From Clostridium sp. CAG:411 (lineage in GTDB: Bacteria > Bacillota > Clostridia > Lachnospirales > Lachnospiraceae), in NCBI GenBank assembly GCA_000437275.1, contig FR899712.1, positions 1 through 44,926 of the forward strand: 44,926 nucleotides of DNA. Direction: 5' to 3'. The notes beneath the pieces are model-generated. The model was not told the origin of the DNA and did not search any database. It saw nothing but the letters and a program-made list of their open reading frames with translations. The position numbers and the translations under genes are program-made. The stretch's first letter is position 1; every line of letters starts with the position of its first letter. Shown here in pieces: positions 17,371 through 25,501 of this stretch.

Positions 17371-18030
17371 ATGGGACAGAAAGTCAATCCTCATGGGTTA
17401 AGAGTCGGAGTTATTAAAGACTGGGACTCAAGATGGTATGCAGAAGATGATTTTGCAGATTGTTTAGTAGAAGATTATAACATTAGAAAATTCTTGAAAA
17501 AGAGATTATATAGCGCAGGTATTTCTAAGATTGAGATTGAAAGATCTGCTGACCGCGTTAAGATTATTGTTTACACAGCTAAGCCTGGTGTAGTAATCGG
17601 TAAGGGTGGTTCTGAAATCGAAAAGCTTAAAACTGAGTTAGTTAAGTTCACAGACAAGAAGCTTATGGTTGATATCAAGGAAGTTAAGAAGCCAGATATG
17701 AATGCACAGCTTGTTGCTGAAAACATTGCAACACAGTTAGAAAATCGCATTCCTTTCAGACGTGCAATGAAGTCTACAATGGGTAGAGCAAGAAAAGCAG
17801 GAGCAAAGGGTATTAAGACAGCTGTTTCTGGTCGCCTTGGTGGTGCTGATATGGCTCGTACAGAGTTCTATAGTGAAGGAACAATTCCTTTGCAGACATT
17901 ACGTGCAGATATCGATTATGGATTTGCAGAAGCTGATACAACTTATGGTAAGATGGGCGTAAAAGTTTGGATTTACCAGGGTGAAGTACTTCCAACAAAA
18001 GAAGGAAAAAAGGAAGGGAGCGATAAATAA
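17371..18030 (+). CDS. rpsC: 30S ribosomal protein S3
   Basis: 219 residues. MGQKVNPHGLRVGVIKDWDSRWY is the family N-terminus. The KH domain has VIGKGGSEIEKL. The C-terminal domain has GRLGGADMARTEFYSEG. S3 lines the mRNA entry tunnel and contributes to helicase activity. Only 11 bases separate it from rplV. Its TAA shares one base with the ATG of rplP. Confidence 0.98.
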   Translation: MGQKVNPHGLRVGVIKDWDSRWYAEDDFADCLVEDYNIRKFLKKRLYSAGISKIEIERSADRVKIIVYTAKPGVVIGKGGSEIEKLKTELVKFTDKKLMVDIKEVKKPDMNAQLVAENIATQLENRIPFRRAMKSTMGRARKAGAKGIKTAVSGRLGGADMARTEFYSEGTIPLQTLRADIDYGFAEADTTYGKMGVKVWIYQGEVLPTKEGKKEGSDK

Positions 18031-18467
18031 TGTTAATGCCTAAGAGAGTAAAGCATCGTAAAGAGTTCCGTGGTACTATGCGTGGTAAAGCTACAAGAGG
18101 AAACAAGATTTCCAATGGTGAGTACGGTATCGTAGCTTTAGAGCCAGCATGGATTAAATCGAATCAGATTGAAGCTGCCCGTATTGCGATGACTCGTTAT
18201 ATGAAGCGTGGTGGTAAGGTATGGATTAAGATTTTCCCTAACAAGCCTGTTACACATAAGCCTCTTGAGGTTCGTATGGGTAAAGGTAAGGGTAACTTGG
18301 AATGTTGGGTAGCAGTAGTTAAACCTGGACGTGTATTATTTGAGGTAGCTGGTGTACCTGAGGAAGTAGCTAGAGAAGCATTGAGACTTGCAACACATAA
18401 GTTACCAGTTAAGTGTAAGGTTGTTTCTCGTGCAGACTTAGAAGGAGGTGCTGGCAGTGAAGAGTAA
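18030..18467 (+). CDS. rplP: 50S ribosomal protein L16
   Basis: 145 residues. MPKRVKHRKEFRG, RIAMTRYMKRGGKVWIKIFP and VTHKPLEVRMGKGKG are hallmarks. L16 contacts A-site tRNA. Two ATG codons (18030 and 18036) are possible; the first overlaps the rpsC stop, the second gives the common MPKRVK start. The 3' end overlaps rpmC by 11 bases. Confidence 0.97.
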   Translation: MLMPKRVKHRKEFRGTMRGKATRGNKISNGEYGIVALEPAWIKSNQIEAARIAMTRYMKRGGKVWIKIFPNKPVTHKPLEVRMGKGKGNLECWVAVVKPGRVLFEVAGVPEEVAREALRLATHKLPVKCKVVSRADLEGGAGSEE

Positions 18468-18666
18468 GAAATTTGTAGAAGATTTACAGAACAAGTCAGT
18501 AGCTGAGTTGAATGACGAATTAGTAGCTGCAAAAAAGGAACTTTTCAACTTGAGATTCCAGAACGCAACAAATCAATTAGACAATACAAGCAGAATTAAA
18601 GAAGTTAGAAAGAATATCGCAAGAATTCAGACTGTAATTACTGCACAGGCTAAAGTTGCTAAATAA
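18457..18666 (+). CDS. rpmC: 50S ribosomal protein L29
   Basis: 69 residues from a GTG codon at 18457, placed 8 bases after AAGGAGG (18442-18448); the frame opens earlier, but only over that site. The family signature ELNDELVAAKKELFNLRFQNATNQLDNTSRIKEVRKNIARIQT is present. L29 sits by the tunnel exit next to L23. It begins inside rplP. Confidence 0.95.
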   Translation: MKSKKFVEDLQNKSVAELNDELVAAKKELFNLRFQNATNQLDNTSRIKEVRKNIARIQTVITAQAKVAK

Positions 18667-18712
18667 TGACCTGCTAATATAATAGTAGGAATTTTAGAAA
18701 GGAGATATTGTT

Positions 18713-18967
18713 GTGGAAAGAAATTTGAGAAAGACTCGTACTGGAAAAGTACTTAGTAATAAAATGGACAAAACAATTGTTGTTGCTGTCGTTGATAACG
18801 TAAAGCATCCTCTTTACAACAAGATCGTTAAGAGAACTTACAAATTAAAGGCTCATGACGAAAACAACGAGTGTAACATTGGTGATAGAGTTAAAGTAAT
18901 GGAAACAAGACCATTGTCTAAGGACAAGAGATGGAGACTTGTAGAAATTATCGAAAAGGCAAAATAA
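18713..18967 (+). CDS. rpsQ: 30S ribosomal protein S17
   Basis: 84 residues starting with GTG. RTGKVLSNKMDKTIVVAV and CNIGDRVKVMETRPLSKDKRWRLVEI mark this OB-fold primary binder of 16S rRNA. AAAGGAG lies upstream. The neighbouring genes keep the standard spc order. Confidence 0.97.
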   Translation: MERNLRKTRTGKVLSNKMDKTIVVAVVDNVKHPLYNKIVKRTYKLKAHDENNECNIGDRVKVMETRPLSKDKRWRLVEIIEKAK

Positions 18968-19007
18968 TTTTGCACATTTGAATTTATTATTCGAAAGGAG
19001 TATTGAC

Positions 19008-19376
19008 ATGATCCAACAAGAATCAAGACTTAAAGTTGCTGACAATACTGGTGCAAAAGAATTACTTTGCATCCGTGTATTAGGCGGTTCAACTAGAAGA
19101 TATGCGAATATTGGTGATGTAATCGTTGCTACGGTTAAAGATGCAACACCTGGTGGAGTTGTAAAAAAAGGTGACGTTGTAAAAGCAGTTGTAGTTCGTA
19201 CTGTTAAGGGCGCTCGTCGTAAAGACGGTTCTTATATTAAGTTCGATGAAAATGCGGCTGTAATTATTAAGGACGATAAAAACCCAAGAGGAACTCGTAT
19301 TTTTGGACCTGTTGCTAGAGAGTTAAGAGAAAAACAGTTCATGAAAATCGTTTCATTAGCACCAGAAGTATTGTAA
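19008..19376 (+). CDS. rplN: 50S ribosomal protein L14
   Basis: 122 residues, exactly the usual length, from ATG 19008 with AAAGGAG upstream; an earlier frame start at 18978 lacks a ribosome binding site. MIQQESRLKVADNTGAKELLCIRVLGGS and DDKNPRGTRIFGPVARELR are hallmarks. L14 takes part in an intersubunit bridge. Confidence 0.97.
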   Translation: MIQQESRLKVADNTGAKELLCIRVLGGSTRRYANIGDVIVATVKDATPGGVVKKGDVVKAVVVRTVKGARRKDGSYIKFDENAAVIIKDDKNPRGTRIFGPVARELREKQFMKIVSLAPEVL

Positions 19377-19389
19377 GGAGGTGTCGAGA

Positions 19390-19695
19390 GTGGCAACTAG
19401 TAAGATTAAAAAAGGTGACCAGGTTATCGTTATTGCTGGAAAGAATAAAGGTAGTCAGGGTAAAGTTAAGAGCGTAAAGAATGGTAAGGTCTTAGTTGAA
19501 GGCGTTAATAATGTTACAAAGCATGCTAAACCAAGTCAGGCTAATCCTAATGGTGGTATCGTAAAGATGGAAGCACCAATTGATATTTCGAATGTAATGT
19601 ACTTGAGCAAAGGAAAACCATCAAGAATTGGTTTTGAAATCAAAGATGGTAAAAAGGTTCGTGTTGCAAAAGCTACAAACGAAGTGATTGACTAA
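19390..19695 (+). CDS. rplX: 50S ribosomal protein L24
   Basis: 101 residues from GTG 19390, which is 8 bases after AAGGAGG (19375-19381). A frame start at 19381 would sit inside that site. The KOW motif KGDQVIVIAGKNKGSQGKV and NNVTKHAKPSQANPNGGI identify this assembly-initiator protein. Confidence 0.96.
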   Translation: MATSKIKKGDQVIVIAGKNKGSQGKVKSVKNGKVLVEGVNNVTKHAKPSQANPNGGIVKMEAPIDISNVMYLSKGKPSRIGFEIKDGKKVRVAKATNEVID

Positions 19696-19718
19696 TTTAG
19701 GAAAGGAGGTCCAATACG

Positions 19719-20261
19719 TTGGCTAGTAGATTAAAAGAAACATATAAAAATGAGATCGTTGGCGGTATGGTAAAGAAGTTCGGTTATAAGAACATTATGG
19801 AAGTACCAAAGTTAGATAAAATCGTTATTAACATGGGTGTTGGAGAAGCAAAAGATAATGCAAAGGTTCTTGAGACAGCAGTTCGTGACCTTGAGACTAT
19901 CTCAGGTCAGAAGGCTGTATTAACAAGAGCAAAGAAGTCTGTTGCTAACTTCAAAATCAGAGAAGGTATGCCAATTGGTTGTAAAGTTACTTTAAGAGGA
20001 GATAAGATGTATGAGTTCGCTGATCGTCTTATTAACTTAGCATTACCTCGAGTACGTGACTTTAGAGGTGTAAACCCTAATGCATTTGATGGTAGAGGAA
20101 ACTATGCACTTGGTATCAAAGAACAGTTAATCTTCCCTGAAATCGAATTTGATAAGGTTGATAAGGTAAGAGGTATGGATGTAATCTTTGTTACAACTGC
20201 AAAAACAGACGAAGAGGCTCGTGAATTATTAGCACAGTTCGGTATGCCATTCAAAAAATAG
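19719..20261 (+). CDS. rplE: 50S ribosomal protein L5
   Basis: 180 residues with a TTG start, 8 bases after AAAGGAGG; no in-frame ATG is nearby. VPKLDKIVINMGVGEA, SVANFKIREGMPIGCKVTLRG and FDGRGNYALGIKEQLIFPEI are hallmarks. L5 binds 5S rRNA and contacts P-site tRNA. A TTG start within a highly expressed operon may tune its yield. Confidence 0.97.
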   Translation: MASRLKETYKNEIVGGMVKKFGYKNIMEVPKLDKIVINMGVGEAKDNAKVLETAVRDLETISGQKAVLTRAKKSVANFKIREGMPIGCKVTLRGDKMYEFADRLINLALPRVRDFRGVNPNAFDGRGNYALGIKEQLIFPEIEFDKVDKVRGMDVIFVTTAKTDEEARELLAQFGMPFKK

Positions 20262-20276
20262 TTAGGAGGGAAATTC

Positions 20277-20462
20277 ATGGCTAAGACATCAATGAAGGTT
20301 AAGCAGCAACGTCCTGCTAAGTTCTCTACAAGAGAATACAGCCGTTGTAGAATTTGTGGTCGTCCACATGCATATTTGAGAAAATACGGAATTTGCAGAA
20401 TTTGCTTCCGTGAGTTAGCATACAAAGGACAGATCCCTGGTGTTAAGAAAGCAAGTTGGTAA
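20277..20462 (+). CDS. rpsN: 30S ribosomal protein S14, zinc-binding short form
   Basis: 61 residues, the short type Z form. Four cysteines, C24-x2-C27 and C40-x2-C43, form the zinc site. The end GQIPGVKKASW is typical. S14 belongs to the 30S head. The gene is followed by a 104-base gap holding three hairpins. Confidence 0.97.
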   Translation: MAKTSMKVKQQRPAKFSTREYSRCRICGRPHAYLRKYGICRICFRELAYKGQIPGVKKASW

Positions 20463-20473
20463 AATATACAGAG

Positions 20474-20540
20474 TCTCAGAGACCAGCATAACGAAAGTTA
20501 TGCCGGTTCAATGAGCCGTTGGGAAAACGCGAGAGTTTTC
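20474..20540 (+). promoter_or_regulatory. Three-hairpin RNA element between rpsN and rpsH
   Basis: Three stems follow each other without overlap: GCATAAC-GAAA-GTTATGC (20486-20503), CGGTTC-AAT-GAGCCG (20504-20518) and GAAAAC-6 bases-GTTTTC (20523-20540). The first has a GNRA tetraloop. A GTCTC/GAGAC pair lies just before them. The rpsH ribosome binding site follows 11 bases later. Candidate regulatory or processing element. Confidence 0.55.
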
Positions 20541-20566
20541 TAGTTTTTATAAGGAGGCAAAATCAC

Positions 20567-20968
20567 ATGACAATGAGCGATCCAATCGCAGATATGCTTA
20601 CAAGAATTCGTAATGCAAATACTGCTAAACATGATACAGTAGATGTACCTGCTTCAAAAATGAAGATAGCTATTGCTGAAATCCTTTTAAAAGAGGGTTA
20701 CATCAAAAAGTTTGATATTGAAGAGGTTGGTGGTTTCAAATCTATTCATATCACATTAAAGTATGGTAAGGATAAGAACGAAAAGATTATCACTGGTTTA
20801 AAGAGAATCTCTAAGCCAGGTCTTCGTGTGTATGCAAATGTTGAAGAACTTCCTAGAGTACTTGGTGGTCTTGGAGTTGCAATCATTTCTACAAACAAAG
20901 GCGTTTTAACTGATAAAGAAGCTAGAAAAGCAAATGTTGGTGGAGAAGTATTAGCATTCGTTTGGTAA
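20567..20968 (+). CDS. rpsH: 30S ribosomal protein S8
   Basis: 133 residues, standard length, from ATG 20567 behind AAGGAGG; the frame extends upstream into the hairpin region and that start is rejected. MTMSDPIADMLTRIRNANTA and ISTNKGVLTDKEARKANVGGEVLAFVW are hallmarks. S8 binds 16S rRNA helix 21. In E. coli it represses the spc operon by binding mRNA, which makes the preceding hairpins noteworthy. Confidence 0.97.
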   Translation: MTMSDPIADMLTRIRNANTAKHDTVDVPASKMKIAIAEILLKEGYIKKFDIEEVGGFKSIHITLKYGKDKNEKIITGLKRISKPGLRVYANVEELPRVLGGLGVAIISTNKGVLTDKEARKANVGGEVLAFVW

Positions 20969-21018
20969 TTGAAAGCAAAGTTAGCAAATAAATTAAGAAA
21001 ATTTTAGGAGGTGCGGGC

Positions 21019-21561
21019 ATGTCACGTATAGGAAAAATGCCTATCGCGGTACCAGCTGGTGTAACAGTTGATATTGCAGAAAATAATAAAGTGACTGTAA
21101 AAGGTCCTAAGGGAACACTTGAGAGAGTGTTGCCTTCAGAGATGACAATTAAATTAGAAGGTTCTGAAATTGTTGTTACTAGACCTAATGATTTAAAGAA
21201 AATGAAAAGCTTACACGGATTAACAAGAACATTAATCTTTAACATGATTGTTGGTGTAACAGATGGTTATGAAAAGGTTCTTGAAGTTAACGGTGTTGGA
21301 TATAGAGCTGCTAAGAAGGGTAAGGTATTAACATTATCCCTTGGCTATTCTCATCCAGTTGAGATGGAAGATCCAGAAGGTATCGAAACTGTTCTTGATG
21401 GTCAGAATAAGATCATCGTTAAGGGTATCGATAAGGAAAAGGTTGGCCAGTATGCTGCTGAAATCAGAGAAAAGAGAGCACCAGAACCTTATAAGGGTAA
21501 GGGTATTAAGTATGCTGATGAAGTAATCAGACGTAAAGTTGGTAAGACTGGTAAGAAATAA
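21019..21561 (+). CDS. rplF: 50S ribosomal protein L6
   Basis: 180 residues, two L6 domains in tandem. MSRIGKMPIAVPAGVTV and the C-terminal PEPYKGKGIKYADEVIRRKVGKTGKK are family marks. L6 lies near the sarcin-ricin loop and the factor-binding site. AGGAGG is 9 bases upstream. It is followed closely by rplR. Confidence 0.98.
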   Translation: MSRIGKMPIAVPAGVTVDIAENNKVTVKGPKGTLERVLPSEMTIKLEGSEIVVTRPNDLKKMKSLHGLTRTLIFNMIVGVTDGYEKVLEVNGVGYRAAKKGKVLTLSLGYSHPVEMEDPEGIETVLDGQNKIIVKGIDKEKVGQYAAEIREKRAPEPYKGKGIKYADEVIRRKVGKTGKK

Positions 21562-21580
21562 TTAAAGGAGTGAAAACAGA

Positions 21581-21949
21581 ATGGTTAGTAAAGAAGCAAG
21601 AAGCAAAGTTCGCGTTAATAAACATAGAAGATTACGTAATCGTTTTGCTGGTACAGCAGAAAGACCACGTTTAGCTGTATTCAGAAGTAATAATCATATG
21701 TATGCTCAAATTATTGACGATACAGTTGGTAATACCTTAGTTTCAGCATCTACTCTTGAAAAAGATGTTAAGGCTGAATTAGAAAAGACTAATGACGTTG
21801 CTGCAGCAGCATATGTAGGTAAAGTAATCGCTGAAAAGGCAAAAGCTAAAGGAATCAACACTGTTGTATTTGACAGAGGAGGATTCATCTATCAGGGTAA
21901 GGTAAAAGCTTTAGCAGATGCAGCAAGAGAAGCAGGTCTAGAGTTCTAA
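21581..21949 (+). CDS. rplR: 50S ribosomal protein L18
   Basis: 122 residues. RLRNRFAGTAERPRLAVFRSNNHMYAQIIDD and FDRGGFIYQGKVKALADAAREAGLEF are conserved. L18 binds 5S rRNA with L5. AAAGGAG precedes the ATG. Confidence 0.97.
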   Translation: MVSKEARSKVRVNKHRRLRNRFAGTAERPRLAVFRSNNHMYAQIIDDTVGNTLVSASTLEKDVKAELEKTNDVAAAAYVGKVIAEKAKAKGINTVVFDRGGFIYQGKVKALADAAREAGLEF

Positions 21950-21965
21950 GCAAGGAGGAGAATAC

Positions 21966-22475
21966 ATGAAACGTACAATCGTTGATGCTAGTCAGTTAGA
22001 ATTAGAAGATAACGTTGTAACCATTAAGCGTGTAACAAAAGTAGTAAAAGGTGGACGTAACATGAGATTTACTGCTTTGGTTGTTGTTGGAGACAAGAAC
22101 GGACACGTTGGTGCAGGTTTAGGTAAGGCTACAGAAATTCCAGAAGCTATCCGTAAGGGTAAGGAAGCAGCCGTTAAGAATTTAATCGAGCTACCAATGG
22201 ATGAAAATGGTAGTGTACCACATGACTTCCTAGGAAAGTTTGGCAGTGCTCAGGTATTGTTAAAGCGTTCCCCAGAAGGTACTGGTATTATCGCTGGTGG
22301 TCCAGCTCGTTCCGTATTGGAATTAGCAGGATTCAAGAATATCCGTACAAAGTCATTGGGTTCTAATAATAAACAGAATGTTGTACTTGCAACAATCGAA
22401 GGTTTGAGAAACTTAAAGACTCCAGAAGAAGTTGCAAAACTTCGTGGAATTTCAGTTGATCAGTTGTTTAATTAG
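21966..22475 (+). CDS. rpsE: 30S ribosomal protein S5
   Basis: 169 residues. The double-stranded-RNA-binding N-terminal domain has VVKGGRNMRFTALVVVGDKNGHVGAGLGKA. The C-terminal domain has GTGIIAGGPARSVLELAGF and SLGSNNKQNVV. S5 works at the mRNA entry and affects decoding accuracy. CAAGGAGG lies 7 bases upstream. A 145-base folded gap follows. Confidence 0.98.
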   Translation: MKRTIVDASQLELEDNVVTIKRVTKVVKGGRNMRFTALVVVGDKNGHVGAGLGKATEIPEAIRKGKEAAVKNLIELPMDENGSVPHDFLGKFGSAQVLLKRSPEGTGIIAGGPARSVLELAGFKNIRTKSLGSNNKQNVVLATIEGLRNLKTPEEVAKLRGISVDQLFN

Positions 22476-22502
22476 AATTAAGTAACCGGTAACGCAGTAG
22501 AC

Positions 22503-22593
22503 ACCAGACATGCATCGCATGTTTGGTTGTTGCAGCGTAATCAGCCAGTTTACTGGCAGATTGATAGTAGTATGCAAACGTAGAGAGTTCTAC
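22503..22593 (+). promoter_or_regulatory. Three-hairpin RNA element between rpsE and rpmD
   Basis: Three separate stems: an 11-bp stem with one G-U pair (22503-22513 with 22517-22527, loop ATC), GCCAG-TTTA-CTGGC (22544-22557) and GTAGA-GAGT-TCTAC (22580-22593). They fill the gap before rpmD, whose ribosome binding site is weak. The layout resembles the element before rpsH, although the sequences differ. Confidence 0.55.
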
Positions 22594-22620
22594 ATCAGGT
22601 ATGCAGAAAAGAGGTTTAAG

Positions 22621-22803
22621 ATGGCAAATAAATTAAAAGTTACATTAGTAAAATCACCAATCGGTGCAATTCCTAAGCAGAGAGCTACAGTAGAAGCTTT
22701 AGGTCTTAAGAAAATGCATAAGACAGTTGAATTACCTGATAACGAAGCTGTTAGAGGTATGGTTTGGCATGTAAGACATTTAGTTAAAGTAGAGGAAATC
22801 TAA
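22621..22803 (+). CDS. rpmD: 50S ribosomal protein L30
   Basis: 60 residues from ATG 22621. The frame is open from 22510, but that part encodes the hairpin region and has no family likeness. KVTLVKSPIGAIPKQRATVEALGLKKMHKTVELPD is the full family signature. Its ribosome binding site AGAGG is weaker than those of its neighbours. L30 is a small peripheral 50S protein. Confidence 0.96.
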   Translation: MANKLKVTLVKSPIGAIPKQRATVEALGLKKMHKTVELPDNEAVRGMVWHVRHLVKVEEI

Positions 22804-22830
22804 TAGAAATAATAAAGGGAGGTGCATGTA

Positions 22831-23271
22831 ATGAATTTATCAGAATTAAGACCAGCAGAGGGTTCTAAGCACAGTGATAATTTTAGAAGAGGTCGTGGAC
22901 ACGGTTCAGGAAATGGTAAGACTGCTGGTAAGGGACATAAAGGTCAGAAAGCTCGTTCTGGAGCACCAAGACCAGGTTTTGAAGGTGGACAGATGCCTTT
23001 ATACAGAAGACTTCCTAAGAGAGGTTTTACTTGTAGAAATTCAAAAGATATCGTTGCAATCAATGTTGATGTTTTAAATCGTTTTGAAGATGGTACAGTT
23101 GTAACTGTAGAAACATTACTTGATGCAGGTGTAATTAAGAATCCAAAAGATGGAGTTAAAATTCTTGGAAATGGAGAATTAACTAAGAAGCTTGAAGTTA
23201 AGGTTAGTGCATTCAGTGCATCAGCTGCAGAAAAGATTCAGGCACTTGGTGGAAAAGCAGAGGTGATTTAA
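22831..23271 (+). CDS. rplO: 50S ribosomal protein L15
   Basis: 146 residues from ATG 22831 behind GGGAGG. An in-frame GTG at 22822 overlaps that site and is rejected. MNLSELRPAEGSKH, the glycine-rich RGRGHGSGNGKTAGKGHKGQ and GGQMPLYRRLPKRGF are hallmarks. It ends 1 base before the secY start, so expression is coupled. Confidence 0.97.
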   Translation: MNLSELRPAEGSKHSDNFRRGRGHGSGNGKTAGKGHKGQKARSGAPRPGFEGGQMPLYRRLPKRGFTCRNSKDIVAINVDVLNRFEDGTVVTVETLLDAGVIKNPKDGVKILGNGELTKKLEVKVSAFSASAAEKIQALGGKAEVI

Positions 23272-23272
23272 T

Positions 23273-24610
23273 ATGTTGAAAAAATTCCGTGATGCTTTAA
23301 AAGTTAAAGATATTAGGAATAAAATCATATACACCTTCTTTGCTCTTATTATTGTAAGAATAGGTAGTCAGCTTCCTATTCCAGGCGTAAACAGAAGTTA
23401 TTTTTCAAGTTGGTTTGATCAACAAAGTGCATTAAGTTTTTTTGATGCCATGACTGGTGGATCTTTTTCTACCATGTCTGTTTTTGCGCTTAGTATTACA
23501 CCATATATTACATCTTCTATTATTATGCAGTTACTTACCATTGCTATTCCTAGTTTGGAAGAGTTACAAAAAGATGGAGAAGAAGGCAGAAAGAAGATTA
23601 ATGAATGGACTCGTTATGTAGCAGTTATTCTTTCTATTATGGAAAGTGCAGCTATGGCAATTGGTTTTGGTAATCAAGGATACTTTGAAGATGGATTTGA
23701 TTTACAGTCCGTTATTATCAGTGTAGTTGCTTTGACGGCTGGTGCTACATTCTTAATGTGGTTAGGTGAAAGAATTACTGAAAAAGGCGTTGGTAATGGT
23801 ATTTCAATTATCTTGTTAGTTAATATTCTTTCAAGAATACCAGAAGATTTGCTAACACTGTACAATAAGTTTGTAAAGAGCGCAACAAGTTATGGTGGAA
23901 AAGCATCCGCAGCTGTTGTTATCGTTGCAATTTTAGTTGCATTAGTTGTATTTATTGTTATTTTATCTGATGCGGAAAGAAGAATTTCTGTTCAGTATGC
24001 AAAAAAATTACAAGGAAGAAAGATGGTGGGAGGTCAATCCTCACACATTCCATTGAAGGTAAATACAGCAGGTGTTATCCCTGTTATTTTTGCTGGTTCA
24101 TTGTTATCATTCCCAATTGTAATTGCTAGTTTCTTTGGTGTTCGACCACAGTCTGGTGATGATGCAACTATTTTCCAGAAATTCTTGAAAGTATGTAACC
24201 AGAGTGATTGGTTTAACGTAAAGAATATTTATGAATTCAAGTATACTTTAGGAATGTTAGTGTACATTCTGCTTATCATTTTCTTTGCATATTTTTATAC
24301 TTCAGTTACATTTAATCCAATTGAAGTAGCGAATAATATGAAGAAGCAGGGAGGATTTATCCCAGGTATTCGTCCTGGTAAACCAACTACAGACTATTTA
24401 ACTAAAGTATTAAATTATGTAATTTTTATCGGAGCAGTAGGATTGACAATTGTGGCAATTTTACCAATTATTTTCTCAGGAGCCTTTGGTGCTGATGTTT
24501 CATTTGGTGGTACATCGCTGATCATTATTGTAGGTGTTGTATTAGAAACAATCAAACAGATTGATTCACAAATGCTTGTTCGTCACTATAGAGGATTCCT
24601 TAGCGAATAA
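23273..24610 (+). CDS. secY: Preprotein translocase subunit SecY
   Basis: 445 residues with ten predicted membrane helices. RIGSQLPIPGVN (helix 1), SALSFFDAMTGGSFSTMSVFALSITPYITSSIIMQLL (plug and helix 2), GNGISIILL and NPIEVANNMKKQGGFIPGIRPGKPT identify it. SecY is the membrane channel of the Sec pathway and would export the signal-peptide proteins elsewhere in this window. A GAGGTG in the rplO end serves as ribosome binding site. It is the last gene before a 240-base gap. Confidence 0.98.
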   Translation: MLKKFRDALKVKDIRNKIIYTFFALIIVRIGSQLPIPGVNRSYFSSWFDQQSALSFFDAMTGGSFSTMSVFALSITPYITSSIIMQLLTIAIPSLEELQKDGEEGRKKINEWTRYVAVILSIMESAAMAIGFGNQGYFEDGFDLQSVIISVVALTAGATFLMWLGERITEKGVGNGISIILLVNILSRIPEDLLTLYNKFVKSATSYGGKASAAVVIVAILVALVVFIVILSDAERRISVQYAKKLQGRKMVGGQSSHIPLKVNTAGVIPVIFAGSLLSFPIVIASFFGVRPQSGDDATIFQKFLKVCNQSDWFNVKNIYEFKYTLGMLVYILLIIFFAYFYTSVTFNPIEVANNMKKQGGFIPGIRPGKPTTDYLTKVLNYVIFIGAVGLTIVAILPIIFSGAFGADVSFGGTSLIIIVGVVLETIKQIDSQMLVRHYRGFLSE

Positions 24611-24622
24611 GATTCGATTTTC

Positions 24623-24654
24623 TTTAGCTGTAGTTGCGTGCAACTACAGCTAAA
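24623..24654 (+). other. Perfect 15-bp hairpin after secY without U-tract
   Basis: TTTAGCTGTAGTTGC (24623-24637) pairs perfectly with 24640-24654 around GT. The A and T runs have the reverse polarity of a terminator: T at the 5' foot, A at the 3' foot. It may stabilise or process the mRNA rather than end it. The rest of the gap to adk holds no gene, and no promoter there is convincing. Confidence 0.6.
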
Positions 24655-24854
24655 TTCATATACACGAGCAATTATCAAACTTTATACTTGTGTAAAATTG
24701 AGTGCTTATTGGAATAAAATTTGCAATGCATTTTTCTAGATTAGAAAATATTGTTTTTTGAATTCAGGAATTGAATATAAAATAACTAATAAATATGTTA
24801 TAGCAGAGTATTAATAGAAAGGTCTTTCCCGTAAGGGAGGGTAAGGTGAATAAT

Positions 24855-25499
24855 ATGAAAATTATTATGTTGGGTGCACCTGGTGCAGGAAAAGGAACAC
24901 AGGCAAAGAAGATTGCTGAGAAATATAATATTCCACACATTTCAACTGGTGATATTTTTAGAGCAAACATTAAAAACGGTACAGAACTTGGAAAGAAAGC
25001 TAAGACATATATGGATCAGGGAGCACTTGTTCCAGATGAGTTAGTAGTTGATTTAGTTGTAGACCGTGTGGCACAGGATGATGCTAAAAACGGATATGTT
25101 TTAGATGGTTTCCCAAGAACAATTCCACAGGCAGAAGCATTAGATGCAGCTTTATCAAAAATTAATGATAAGGTTGACTATGCCATTGATGTAGATGTAC
25201 CAGATGAAAACATTATCAATCGTATGTCAGGTAGAAGAGCATGTGTCGCATGTGGTGGAACATATCATATTGTATATAACCCAACAAAGACAGAAGGTAT
25301 CTGTGATGCATGTGGTGGAAAATTAATCTTAAGAGATGATGACCAGCCAGAGACAGTAAAGAATCGTTTGAAAGTATATCATGAGCAGACACAGCCATTG
25401 ATCGAGTATTATTCTAACAAGGGAATTTTAAAATCAGTGGATGGAACACAGGATATGGCAGACGTATTCCAGTGTATCGTAGATATTCTTGAGGTGTAA
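24855..25499 (+). CDS. adk: Adenylate kinase
   Basis: 214 residues from ATG 24855 (MKIIMLGAPGAGKGTQA); a GTG at 24846 would add three residues. The P-loop GAPGAGKGTQ is at 7-16. The LID domain carries a zinc site at C130, C133, C150 and C153, as in Gram-positive enzymes. The DGFPRT motif is at 84-89. It catalyses AMP + ATP to 2 ADP in the cytoplasm. It follows secY, as in most Firmicutes, and precedes map by 2 bases. Confidence 0.97.
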   Translation: MKIIMLGAPGAGKGTQAKKIAEKYNIPHISTGDIFRANIKNGTELGKKAKTYMDQGALVPDELVVDLVVDRVAQDDAKNGYVLDGFPRTIPQAEALDAALSKINDKVDYAIDVDVPDENIINRMSGRRACVACGGTYHIVYNPTKTEGICDACGGKLILRDDDQPETVKNRLKVYHEQTQPLIEYYSNKGILKSVDGTQDMADVFQCIVDILEV

Positions 25500-25501
25500 T
25501 T

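Noticed and set aside
22510..22620. N-terminal extension of L30
   Set aside because: It spans the hairpin array and encodes Cys-rich residues without family likeness; ATG 22621 gives the standard length.
24623..24654. Intrinsic terminator after secY
   Set aside because: The stem is strong but no U-tract follows on either strand; it is listed as a hairpin only.
24740..24800. Promoter directly before adk
   Set aside because: Several A+T-rich hexamer pairs exist, but none combines good boxes with a 16-18 base spacer, so I could not choose one.
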